Below, one piece after another: positions 36,395 to 44,556 of a DNA stretch of 64,000 nt (positions within the stretch are counted from its first letter, which is position 1; each line of letters starts with the position of its first letter). The notes beneath the pieces are model-generated. The model was not told the origin of the DNA, did not search any database, and worked only from the letters and a program-made list of their open reading frames with translations. The position numbers and the translations under genes were made by a program. Source of the stretch: Ruegeria marisrubri (lineage in GTDB: Bacteria; Pseudomonadota; Alphaproteobacteria; Rhodobacterales; Rhodobacteraceae); the NCBI RefSeq assembly GCF_001507595.1, contig NZ_LQBQ01000012.1:434001-498000 (forward strand), read 5' to 3'.

Positions 36395-36457
36395 GCGGGG
36401 GCTCTGCCCCCGTCGCGCTTTGCGCGTCTCCCCCGGAGTATTTTCGAAAAGATGAAG
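36395..36457 (+). repeat. Intergenic hairpin repeat, copy 1
   Basis: GGGGGCTCTGCCCCC hairpin, then a second small GCGC hairpin (CGCGCTTTGCGCG), then CTCCCCCGGAGTATTTTCG and GATGAAG. It shares this order (hairpin, CTCCCC-GGAnTATTT, GATGAAG) with the copy at 62468-62519 in opposite orientation. It lies between the 3' ends of soxG and the FkbM gene. Confidence 0.7.
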
Positions 36458-36464
36458 TTTCCGG

Positions 36465-37217
36465 TCAGCCGGTGAACAGGAAGCTGCGAAAGCGGTCCTG
36501 TGCATCCGTGGCCGTGAGGTCGGCGGGGTGGCCGGTCTCGTCGAGGCAGGCGCCGTAGAAGGACAGGGCTTCGGCAAGGCGGGCCATGGCCGCGTCGCGA
36601 TCTTCGGTGGGTAGAAACGGCGCGTGGGTGGACAGGTAGAGCGCGGGGCGGTGTTTGCGCAGCCAGTCGATCAACGTGGGCAGCACGGCAAACTCCGCGC
36701 CTTCGATATCCATCTTGACCAGCGACACGCCCGAAAGGTCGGTGGCAGAGGCGAACTGGTCCCAGGCGATGGTCAGGGCGTCGGTTCCGTGCGCGCCGTC
36801 ATGCAGCAGAGAACTGGTGGAATCGCCCGGTTCTCCGCGCATCGAGGCCATGCGGGCCACGCCGAACCGGTCGGACAGCGCCACGCCAAAGGCGGAGACG
36901 TTTCGGATGTCGTTCAGATCGAGGTTCCAGGCCAGGTGGCGATAGGCGGTCGGGTCGGGCTCGAAACACCAGACATGGCGCGCCTTGCGGGCGCCGTAGA
37001 GAACGGTCGGGCCGATCCATGCGCCGATGTCCAGATAGTCGCGGTCGGGTGAAAGGTGGCGGTCGAGCACGGCGAATGTCTCGGGTTCCCAGTCGCCGGC
37101 CGAGGCCTTGCGCCAGAATTTCGAATGATAGGGGTCGAGCCGGAAGGTTTCGCCATTCAACTGACCCGCGTAATATCCGCGGGCGCGGTAGAACATCTTG
37201 CGCGTTTTGGTCAGCAT
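36465..37217 (-). CDS. FkbM-family SAM-dependent methyltransferase
   Basis: 250 residues. SAM-binding motif I YLDIGAWIGPTVLYGA, acidic CFEPDPTAYRHLAWNL, and the FkbM signature VSLVKMDIEGAEFAVLPTLIDWL. Such enzymes O-methylate sugars or other metabolites. It stands alone between soxG (convergent) and sodB (divergent), so the substrate cannot be inferred. Confidence 0.9.
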   Translation of the reverse strand: MLTKTRKMFYRARGYYAGQLNGETFRLDPYHSKFWRKASAGDWEPETFAVLDRHLSPDRDYLDIGAWIGPTVLYGARKARHVWCFEPDPTAYRHLAWNLDLNDIRNVSAFGVALSDRFGVARMASMRGEPGDSTSSLLHDGAHGTDALTIAWDQFASATDLSGVSLVKMDIEGAEFAVLPTLIDWLRKHRPALYLSTHAPFLPTEDRDAAMARLAEALSFYGACLDETGHPADLTATDAQDRFRSFLFTG

Positions 37218-37270
37218 CGCCCTGCCTCCGGGTTCATTGTTTTGTCCTGTCGGCCCTTGACCTCAACGGG

Positions 37271-37315
37271 CTGTCAAAGCATGTAAACGTGGGAATGCAA
37301 CACATATTTTGACAG
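37271..37315 (+). promoter_or_regulatory. Inverted repeat in the sodB leader
   Basis: CTGTCAAA (37271-37278) and TTTGACAG (37308-37315) are exact reverse complements, 29 bp apart. The second arm runs into the AGGGGG ribosome binding site, so folding in the mRNA could mask translation, or the arms may be protein sites. Role unproven. Confidence 0.3.
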
Positions 37316-37324
37316 GGGGCCAAG

Positions 37325-37924
37325 ATGGCTTTTGAACTTCCAGACCTTCCTTATGCACATGACGCGCTGGCATCCAAGGGCATGTCGGCCGAAACGCTGG
37401 AATATCACCACGACCTGCACCACAAGGCCTATGTCGACAACGGCAACAAGCTGATCGCCGGCACCGAGTGGGACGGCAAGTCGCTGGAAGAGATCATCGT
37501 CGGCACCTACCAGGCCGGCGCGGTGGCCCAGAACGGCATCTTCAACAACATCAGCCAGCTGTGGAACCACAACCAGTTCTGGGAAATGATGGGGCCGGGC
37601 GAGTCCAAGATGCCGGGCGAACTGGAAAAGGCCCTGGTCGAGAACTTCGGCTCGGTTGACGAGTTCAAGTCGCAATTCGCCGCCGCCGGTGCGGGGCAGT
37701 TCGGCTCGGGCTGGGCATGGCTGGTCAAGAACCCGGACGGCTCGCTGGCCGTCACCAAGACCGAGAACGGCGTGAACCCGCTGTGCTTTGGTCAGACCGC
37801 GCTGCTGGGCTGCGACGTGTGGGAGCATTCGTATTACATCGACTTCCGCAACAAGCGCCCCGCTTACCTGGACAACTTCCTCAACAACCTGGTGAACTGG
37901 GAAAACGTCGCCTCGCGCATGTGA
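37325..37924 (+). CDS. sodB: Superoxide dismutase (Fe/Mn family)
   Basis: 199 residues. Metal ligands H28 (EYHHDLHH), H82 (WNHNQFW), D164 and H168 (CDVWEHSYYIDFRN). Overall closer to the iron-type (AGAGQFGSGWAWLV), though cambialistic use is possible. No signal peptide, so cytoplasmic. It converts superoxide to hydrogen peroxide and oxygen. Preceded by a strong AGGGGG site and followed by an intrinsic terminator, so it is monocistronic. Confidence 0.96.
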   Translation: MAFELPDLPYAHDALASKGMSAETLEYHHDLHHKAYVDNGNKLIAGTEWDGKSLEEIIVGTYQAGAVAQNGIFNNISQLWNHNQFWEMMGPGESKMPGELEKALVENFGSVDEFKSQFAAAGAGQFGSGWAWLVKNPDGSLAVTKTENGVNPLCFGQTALLGCDVWEHSYYIDFRNKRPAYLDNFLNNLVNWENVASRM

Positions 37925-37949
37925 TCCCTTCGGGGTTTCCCGATACCGA

Positions 37950-37976
37950 CCCCGTGCCGCAAGGCGCGGGGTTTTT
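37950..37976 (+). terminator. Intrinsic terminator of sodB
   Basis: CCCCGTGCC-GCAA-GGCGCGGGG forms a 9-bp stem (one G-T wobble) with a stable GCAA tetraloop, followed by TTTTT, 26 bp after the sodB stop. Confidence 0.88.
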
Positions 37977-38059
37977 CTTTGGCCGCCGTGACAGGTGGCG
38001 GCTTGCCAATCGCCGTCCGCAGGGGCATCACGGTGCGGACAGGGGGCGAGGGCCGCATC

Positions 38060-39010
38060 ATGAAGGACGCCACGAAGGGCATTTTGGCAATGGTGGGCGC
38101 CTGTACCATCTGGGGCCTGTCGCCGCTGTTCTACAAGATGCTGGCCCATGTGCCGCCGCCCGAGGTTCTGTCGCACCGGACGCTGTGGTCGGTGATCTTT
38201 TTCGCCGGCGTTCTGGCGTTTCAACGTCGGCTGGGCGAGCTGGGGACGGCCTTTCGGGGGCGCAGGCAGGTCGGGGTGATCGCGCTGGCCGCGGCGATGA
38301 TCTCGGTCAACTGGTTCATCTTCATCCTGTCGATCCAGATCGGGCGCGCGACCGAGGCGTCGCTGGGCTATTACATCTTTCCCCTGATGACGGTTCTGGT
38401 CGGCTGGATGTGGTTCGGCGAGCGGCTGGGGGCGGCGCAATGGGGTGCGGTTGCGCTGGCGGCGGTGGCCGTTCTGGTGCTGACCATCGGCCTGGGCGTG
38501 GCGCCGTGGATCTCGCTGGTGCTGGCCACCAGCTTCGCCATCTACGGCGCGCTCAAGAAGGGGCTGGCACTGGGGCCGGTGGTGTCAGTGACCTGCGAGA
38601 TCCTGATCTTCCTGCCCTTCTGGCTGATCCTGCTGGGCTGGTATCACGCGACCGGGCAGGGCCATTTCGGCACCGGCTGGCTGACCAGCCTGCTGCTGAT
38701 CCTGTCAGGACCTCTGACCGCGATGCCGCTGATCCTGTTCAGCTATGCGGCGCGGCGGGTGCGGCTGTCGACCGTGGGGGTGCTGCAATACATCAACCCG
38801 ACGCTGCAGTTCTTCTGCGCGGTGCTGGCATTCGGCGAGCCCTTCACCCTGTGGCACCAGATCGCCTTTGGCCTGATCTGGACTGCTGTGGCGATCTTTT
38901 CGGCGGCGGCGCTGTCTCAGGACAGGGCGGCGCGCAGGGCCTCGACCGCGGCATTGGGGGTCTCGGCCCAGGTCACGAACGCGCCCAGCGACGGGTCGGC
39001 AAAGCCCTGA
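38060..39010 (+). CDS. rarD: RarD-type EamA-family permease
   Basis: 316 residues with ten predicted helices. Begins MKDATKGILAMVGACTIWGLSPLFYKML, includes HRTLWSVIFF, ISVNWFIFILSIQ and TEASLGYYIFPLMTVLVGW, typical of RarD (DMT superfamily). The last ~25 residues are hydrophilic and overlap the end of the convergent LOG gene by 94 bp, suggesting the ancestral stop was lost. An upstream in-frame start at 37979 is not favoured. Transport substrate unknown. Confidence 0.9.
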   Translation: MKDATKGILAMVGACTIWGLSPLFYKMLAHVPPPEVLSHRTLWSVIFFAGVLAFQRRLGELGTAFRGRRQVGVIALAAAMISVNWFIFILSIQIGRATEASLGYYIFPLMTVLVGWMWFGERLGAAQWGAVALAAVAVLVLTIGLGVAPWISLVLATSFAIYGALKKGLALGPVVSVTCEILIFLPFWLILLGWYHATGQGHFGTGWLTSLLLILSGPLTAMPLILFSYAARRVRLSTVGVLQYINPTLQFFCAVLAFGEPFTLWHQIAFGLIWTAVAIFSAAALSQDRAARRASTAALGVSAQVTNAPSDGSAKP

Positions 39011-39468
39011 GAGATCACCTGCTCCAACAACGCCCTGAGCGTGTCCCAGTAGCCATCGACATTCAGAACGATGATCGGCTTGTCATGCAGGCCCAGCTGG
39101 CGCCATGTCAGCGCCTCGAACAGTTCGTCCAGCGAACCGGGGCCGCCGGGCAGCACCACGACCGCGTCGGCATTCATGATCATGACCTTCTTGCGCTCGT
39201 GCATGGTCTCGGTGATGACGTAGTGGGTCAGGTCGGTCTTGCCCACTTCGCGGCGCACCAGGTGCACGGGGATGACGCCAAAGGTCACGCCACCCGCCGC
39301 CTGTGCCGCGCGCGCGACCTCGCCCATCAGGCCCACGTCGCCGGCGCCATAGACCAGCCGCCAGCCTTCATTGGCCAGCAGGGTGCCGAATTGCCTGGCG
39401 GCCTCGGCATAGACTGGATTAGCGCCATTGCGTGACCCGCAATACACACAGACGGATTTCTGAGACAT
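38917..39468 (-). CDS. LOG-family protein (nucleoside 5'-monophosphate phosphoribohydrolase-like)
   Basis: 183 residues. VCVYCGSRNGANPVYAEAA N-terminus, GLMGEVARAA, and catalytic region MHERKKVMIMNADAVVVLPGGPGSLDELFEALTWRQLG (PGGxGSxxE motif). LOG proteins release free bases from nucleotide monophosphates; in plants they activate cytokinins. Start at 39468, preceded by a purine-rich AAAAG region. The 3' end overlaps rarD by 94 bp. Confidence 0.92.
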   Translation of the reverse strand: MSQKSVCVYCGSRNGANPVYAEAARQFGTLLANEGWRLVYGAGDVGLMGEVARAAQAAGGVTFGVIPVHLVRREVGKTDLTHYVITETMHERKKVMIMNADAVVVLPGGPGSLDELFEALTWRQLGLHDKPIIVLNVDGYWDTLRALLEQVISQGFADPSLGAFVTWAETPNAAVEALRAALS

Positions 39469-39596
39469 GAAAAGGGCTTTCCGGGGTTGTGTCAGGACTT
39501 TTGACCCGTGATAGCCGGATTGATAGATTGTCTCAACCACGCGGTTGAAAAGCCCGCCATCAGAGCAGGGCGCAGACGCGGACTGAAAGGAACGGA

Positions 39597-41039
39597 ATGG
39601 CTGCCAAGTCGGGAAGCGAAGGCTTCGGTGCATTTGCCCTGGGAATGGGCGCGGGCGGACTCGTGCTTGCGGGTCTGGTGGCGCTCTACATGATGGGGGT
39701 TTTCGAGGAAGAACCAGAGACCTCTTCGGCCCCGGTGGATCAGGCGGCGGCACCCGAAGATGAGACCGCGGTTCAAGAGCAGGCGACAGCCGAGGCGCCG
39801 GCCCCGAAACAGGATGAGCCCGCCGCGGAAACCGTCGTCGAGGAGCAGACGGCCGCCTCCGAACCGGCGCCGCAGGAACAGACTGCGGAACAGACCGCAT
39901 CCGCAGACGCGCCGACAGAGGACCCCGCAGCCGAAGAGGCTGCCACCGAAGATCCGGCCGACCAGACCGGCAGCGCGAATGAGGCCGAACAAGCCGCCCC
40001 CGCGCCGGAACTCGATCAGATCTTCGTCGAGGCGGACGGAACCGCGCTGCTGTCGGGCAGCGCCGCGCCGGGCAGCGCCATCCGCGTTCTGCTGGACGGC
40101 GCCGAGATCCACGCCTTTACCGTTGGCAGCGACGGCCAGTTCGCCGAATTCGTGACGCTGCCCTTCAGCGCCAACGCGCGGGGTCTTGTTCTGGAAACCG
40201 GAGAGGGCGGGCAGGTCACCCGTTCCGATGACTACCTGATTGCGGCTCTGCCCGAGCCGGAAGTGCAGGAAGAACAGGTCGCAAGCGCCGAGGCCGAAAC
40301 CGCGCCGGGCGACGAACCCGCCACCGGGGAACCCGCCGAACCGGCGCAGCCCGCGTCCGAGGCGGAAACGGCGGCGGCAACCGGAACCGAGGATCAGCAA
40401 GCCGCCGAGCCCGCCCAAGAGCAGGCCGCGCAGGCCGAGGAAACGGCCGGAGGTGACACCGGAACCCAGGAGACGGGCGACCAGGTCGCCGTTCTGCGCT
40501 CGGGCGAGAACGGGGTCGAGCTTGTGCAGTCGCCGGAGCAGCAGGAAGAAACCCCGCAAGAGCAGGTCGCGCTCGACACGATCGGCTATTCCGACAGCGG
40601 CGAGGTGCAACTGACCGGGCGCGCCAAGGACGGCGCGGTGGTGCGGCTCTACCTCAACAACCGTCTGGTCATGGACCTGACCTCGGACGAGCAGGGCAAA
40701 TGGCGCGGCGAGATCGAGGGGGTCGATCCCGGAATCTACACTCTGCGGCTTGACGTGGTGGACGAGCAGGGCGAAGTCGTGAGCCGCCTCGAGACGCCGT
40801 TCAAACGCGAACCTGTCGAGCTTCTGGTGCCGCAAGAGCAGGCGACTGATACCGAAACGGCAGAGGCCCAGCCCGTGATCCGCTCGGTCACGGTGCAGAA
40901 GGGCGATACCCTCTGGGCCATCTCGCGCGAGCGCTATGGCGACGGCATCCTCTACGTGAAGGTGTTCGAGGCCAACCGCGACTCGATCCGCGATCCCGAC
41001 CTGATCTATCCCGGACAGGTGTTCACCATCCCGGAATGA
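39597..41039 (+). CDS. LysM-domain envelope protein with Pro/Ala/Glu-rich linker
   Basis: 480 residues. A membrane anchor ([25 protein letters not shown], about residues 11-36), then a long acidic low-complexity region (E, A, P, Q, T; about 40-140 and again about 220-320), with two Ig-like/beta modules ([44 protein letters not shown]) and a C-terminal LysM ([19 protein letters not shown]...[10 protein letters not shown]). It probably spans the periplasm to bind peptidoglycan. AAGGAACGGA precedes the ATG. Common in Rhodobacterales as an uncharacterised LysM protein. Confidence 0.88.
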   Translation: MAAKSGSEGFGAFALGMGAGGLVLAGLVALYMMGVFEEEPETSSAPVDQAAAPEDETAVQEQATAEAPAPKQDEPAAETVVEEQTAASEPAPQEQTAEQTASADAPTEDPAAEEAATEDPADQTGSANEAEQAAPAPELDQIFVEADGTALLSGSAAPGSAIRVLLDGAEIHAFTVGSDGQFAEFVTLPFSANARGLVLETGEGGQVTRSDDYLIAALPEPEVQEEQVASAEAETAPGDEPATGEPAEPAQPASEAETAAATGTEDQQAAEPAQEQAAQAEETAGGDTGTQETGDQVAVLRSGENGVELVQSPEQQEETPQEQVALDTIGYSDSGEVQLTGRAKDGAVVRLYLNNRLVMDLTSDEQGKWRGEIEGVDPGIYTLRLDVVDEQGEVVSRLETPFKREPVELLVPQEQATDTETAEAQPVIRSVTVQKGDTLWAISRERYGDGILYVKVFEANRDSIRDPDLIYPGQVFTIPE

Positions 41040-41040
41040 C

Positions 41041-41095
41041 GCCTTGCCTTTGGCCGCTTTCCGGGCCAAGGGTTGTCCCTGACCGCAGGCAAGGC
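41041..41095 (+). promoter_or_regulatory. Structured leader before the Atm1-type exporter
   Basis: GCCTTGCC (41041-41048) pairs exactly with GGCAAGGC (41088-41095), and an inner TTGGCC/GGCCAA (41050-41055/41064-41069) can nest inside. The structure begins right after the LysM gene and ends five bases before the ATG at 41101, so it may act as a weak terminator or a translational control element. Confidence 0.35.
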
Positions 41096-41100
41096 AGGTA

Positions 41101-42924
41101 ATGAGACGTTTGGCCCCTTTGCATTCCGATGACATGCCGCCCGAGGACGAACGTCGCTCGGGCTGGCGCACCATACGCAGGGTGGCCCCGTATCTGTGGC
41201 CCAGGGACGAGCCGTGGGTGAAACGGCGCGTGGTGCTGGCGATGGCGATGCTGGTGCTGGCCAAGGTGATCGCGGTCTATACGCCGATCCTGTACAAGGG
41301 CGCGGTGGACAGCCTTGCGGGCGAGGGGGTGCCGCCGCTGGCGCTGGGCGCGGTGGGCCTGACCGTGGCCTATGGCATGGCGCGGATGATGACCGTGGGC
41401 TTCCAGCAACTGCGCGACGCGCTGTTCGCGCCGGTGGGGCAGCGGGCGCTCAGGGCGCTGGCGCTGGAAACCTTCCAGCACATCCACCGCATGTCGATGC
41501 GCTATCACATCACCCGCCGCACCGGCGGCCTCAGCCGGATCATCGAGCGCGGCGTGAAGGGCGTGGAGTTCCTGCTGCGCTTCCTGCTGTTCTCGATCGG
41601 GCCGCTGATCCTCGAACTGCTGCTGGTCGCGGTCATCCTGATGTGGCTGTTCGACGTGTGGTATCTGGTGGTCGTGGCCGTCACCATCGCGCTTTACATC
41701 TGGTTCACCTTCGCGGTCACCGAATGGCGCGTGAAGCTGCGGCGCGAGATGAACGACCAGGATACCGAGGCCAACCAGCGTGCCATCGACAGCCTGCTGA
41801 ACTTCGAAACCGTCAAGTATTTCAACGCCGAACAACGCGAAGCTGAACGCTATGACGTCTCGATGCGGGCCTATGCCAAGGCGGCGCTCAAGACATCCTA
41901 TTCGCTGGCCTTCCTGAACTTCGGCCAGTCCTTCCTGATCACCTGCGGCCTGATCGGGGTGATGGTCCTGGCCGCGCTCGGGGTGCAGAACGGCACGCTG
42001 ACCGTGGGCGATTTCGTCATGGTCAACGCCTACATGATCCAGATCACCGTGCCGCTGAACTTCCTCGGCACCGTCTATCGCGAGATCCGGCAGGCGCTGG
42101 TGGACATGGGGCAGATGTTCAACCTGCTGGAACAGCCGCCCGAAGTGACCGACAAGCCCGGCGCGCCGGATCTGGTGGTCACGGGCGGCGAGGTCACGCT
42201 CGAGGATGTGCATTTCGGATACGAGCCCGGGCGCGAGATCCTCAAGGGCGTGTCCCTGACCGTTCCGGCGGGCCAGACCGTCGCCATCGTCGGCGCGACC
42301 GGTTCCGGCAAGTCCACCATCGGGCGGCTGCTGTTCCGCTTCTACGACGTAACCGGCGGCGCGCTGAAGATCGACGGGCAGGACGTGCGCGACGTCACCC
42401 AGACCAGCCTGCACGCAGCCATCGGCGTGGTGCCGCAGGACACGGTGCTGTTCAACGACACGATCCGCTACAACATCGCCTATGGCCGCGAGGGCGCCAC
42501 CCAGGCCGAGGTCGAAGAGGCCGCCCGCGCGGCCCAGATCCACGACTTCATCGCCTCGCTGCCCGAGGGCTACGACACCAGGGTCGGCGAACGCGGTCTC
42601 AAGCTCTCGGGCGGCGAAAAGCAGCGGGTCGGCATCGCCCGGACCCTGCTCAAGAACCCGCCGATCCTGCTGCTGGACGAGGCCACCTCGGCGCTGGACA
42701 CCGAGACCGAGCAGGAGATCAAGGACGCGCTGGCGCGGGCGGGCGAGGGGCGCACCGTGATCACCATCGCCCACCGCCTCAGCACCATTGCCGAGGCCGA
42801 CCAGATCGTGGTGCTGGAACGCGGCGAGATCGTCGAACAGGGCACCCACGAAGAGCTTCTGGCCCGCGGCGGGCGCTACGCCCAGCTCTGGAGCCGTCAG
42901 CAGGCCGACGCCGAGGCCGCCTGA
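41101..42924 (+). CDS. Atm1-type (ABCB7/heavy-metal tolerance) ABC exporter
   Basis: 607 residues, half-transporter with membrane domain (about 30-310) and ATPase. Walker [12 protein letters not shown]-loop [20 protein letters not shown], signature [16 protein letters not shown], Walker [17 protein letters not shown] and H-loop IAHRLST. The [16 protein letters not shown] and family-wide similarity point to the Atm1/HMT1 class that exports glutathione-linked sulfur compounds or metal conjugates. It works as a homodimer in the inner membrane. Confidence 0.92.
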   Translation: MRRLAPLHSDDMPPEDERRSGWRTIRRVAPYLWPRDEPWVKRRVVLAMAMLVLAKVIAVYTPILYKGAVDSLAGEGVPPLALGAVGLTVAYGMARMMTVGFQQLRDALFAPVGQRALRALALETFQHIHRMSMRYHITRRTGGLSRIIERGVKGVEFLLRFLLFSIGPLILELLLVAVILMWLFDVWYLVVVAVTIALYIWFTFAVTEWRVKLRREMNDQDTEANQRAIDSLLNFETVKYFNAEQREAERYDVSMRAYAKAALKTSYSLAFLNFGQSFLITCGLIGVMVLAALGVQNGTLTVGDFVMVNAYMIQITVPLNFLGTVYREIRQALVDMGQMFNLLEQPPEVTDKPGAPDLVVTGGEVTLEDVHFGYEPGREILKGVSLTVPAGQTVAIVGATGSGKSTIGRLLFRFYDVTGGALKIDGQDVRDVTQTSLHAAIGVVPQDTVLFNDTIRYNIAYGREGATQAEVEEAARAAQIHDFIASLPEGYDTRVGERGLKLSGGEKQRVGIARTLLKNPPILLLDEATSALDTETEQEIKDALARAGEGRTVITIAHRLSTIAEADQIVVLERGEIVEQGTHEELLARGGRYAQLWSRQQADAEAA

Positions 42925-42999
42925 GGCCGGCTTATCGTCTTGTTGCGGCTGAGGATTTGGGTCTAGGTTGAACACGGGCGTGGCCTGCGGAGTGCTTGG

Positions 43000-44556
43000 A
43001 TGTTCAGATTTCTGCGTTTTCTTTTACTGTTGGCGGTCTTGCTGGTTGTTGCCAGTTTCGGATTCCAGCTGCTGTATCCGGTGCCGTCGAACGGCACGAC
43101 CGCCACCTCGACCGCGCTGCCGCCGACCGAGGAGACGACGCTGGGCCGCATCGTTCTGCCTCTGGCCGCCGAAAATCCGGGGCTTTCGGGCATCAGCAAG
43201 CTGCAGGATGGGCACAACGCCTTTGCCGCCCGCATCCAGCTTGCGGATCTGGCCGAGCAGAGCATCGACGCCCGCTACTACATCTGGCAGAAGGACGTGA
43301 CCGGCCTGTTGCTGCTGGACGCGCTCAAACGCGCCGCCGACCGGGGCGTCAAGGTCCGGCTGCTGCTGGATGACAACGGCACCCCCGATCTGGACCCGGA
43401 ACTGGCCGAGATGGACGCCCACCCCAACATCGAGGTGCGCCTGTTCAACCCGTTCATCCTGCGCAAGCCGCGCATGCTGTCCTATGTGCTGGACTTCCGC
43501 AGGCTGAACCGGCGCATGCACAACAAGAGCTTCACGGTGGATGGTGTCGCGACCATCATCGGTGGTCGCAATATCGGCGACATCTACTTTTCGCGCGATC
43601 TCGGGGTGAATTATTTCGATCTCGACGTGGTCGCGCTGGGCGACGCGGCACGGGATGTGTCGGCGGATTTCGACCTCTACTGGGCCAGCCCGTCTTCCGT
43701 TCCTGCCTCGCTGGTGCTGCCCGAGCAACCTGCCGATGGCAGCCATCTCGAGACCTCGGTGTCACAGGCGCTCGCCGCGCCCGGCGACGACCTTTATGCA
43801 CAGGCGGTGCGCGAACTGCCGCTCAGGGACGAATTGCTGGACAACGCCCGCGCCTTCGAATGGGTCGAGGTGGATCTGGTCAGCGACGACCCGGCAAAGG
43901 GGCTGGGCAAGGCGTCGGAACAGGACTTCATGATGTCGCGCCTCATCCGCCTGATCCAGCGCCCGGAAAAAGAGATCATGCTTGTGTCGGCCTATTTCGT
44001 TCCGGGGGATCGCCTGACGGATGTTCTGGCGAACTGGGCCCGCGACGGCGTCCGTGTCGCCACGTTGACCAACGCTCAGGAATCGACGGATGTTCTGCCG
44101 GTTCATTCAGGCTACCTGAAATATCGCAAAGAGCTGCTGGAAGCCGGCGTCGAGCTTTACGAGCTCAAGTCGGATCAGGACAAACCCGATCTTCTGGAAC
44201 AGTTCGGTCTGGTCGGCTCCAAGAACACCAGCCTGCACGCCAAGACCTTCGTCATCGACCGGCAATACCTGTTCGTCGGCTCCTTCAACTTCGATCCCCG
44301 TTCGGCCGCGCTGAATACCGAGATGGGGTTCCTGATCCGCAGCCCCGCCCTGGCCCAGGATATCATGGGCGGCTTCGATCGAAATCTGGCTGCGCGCGCC
44401 TACCGGGTCGATATGGACGAGAGTGGCGCCCTGATCTGGCACGAGACCCTGCCTGATGGCGGCGAGCGGCTGTACACCGAGGAACCGAAAACCAGCGGCC
44501 TGAGCCGGACGCTGGTCCAGGTCATGGGCTGGTTTCCGATCCAGTGGCTGCTGTGA
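43000..44556 (+). CDS. Phospholipase D-family protein (cardiolipin synthase-like)
   Basis: 518 residues. N-terminal membrane anchor (FLRFLLLLAVLLVVASFGFQLLYP), two HKD catalytic motifs: MHNKSFTVDG (first) and LHAKTFVIDRQYLFVGSFNFDPRS (second). The second half and GRNIGDIYF / NTEMGFLIRSP match cardiolipin synthase/YmdC-like PLD proteins. Likely acts on phospholipids at the periplasmic face of the inner membrane; exact reaction unassigned. Confidence 0.9.
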   Translation: MFRFLRFLLLLAVLLVVASFGFQLLYPVPSNGTTATSTALPPTEETTLGRIVLPLAAENPGLSGISKLQDGHNAFAARIQLADLAEQSIDARYYIWQKDVTGLLLLDALKRAADRGVKVRLLLDDNGTPDLDPELAEMDAHPNIEVRLFNPFILRKPRMLSYVLDFRRLNRRMHNKSFTVDGVATIIGGRNIGDIYFSRDLGVNYFDLDVVALGDAARDVSADFDLYWASPSSVPASLVLPEQPADGSHLETSVSQALAAPGDDLYAQAVRELPLRDELLDNARAFEWVEVDLVSDDPAKGLGKASEQDFMMSRLIRLIQRPEKEIMLVSAYFVPGDRLTDVLANWARDGVRVATLTNAQESTDVLPVHSGYLKYRKELLEAGVELYELKSDQDKPDLLEQFGLVGSKNTSLHAKTFVIDRQYLFVGSFNFDPRSAALNTEMGFLIRSPALAQDIMGGFDRNLAARAYRVDMDESGALIWHETLPDGGERLYTEEPKTSGLSRTLVQVMGWFPIQWLL

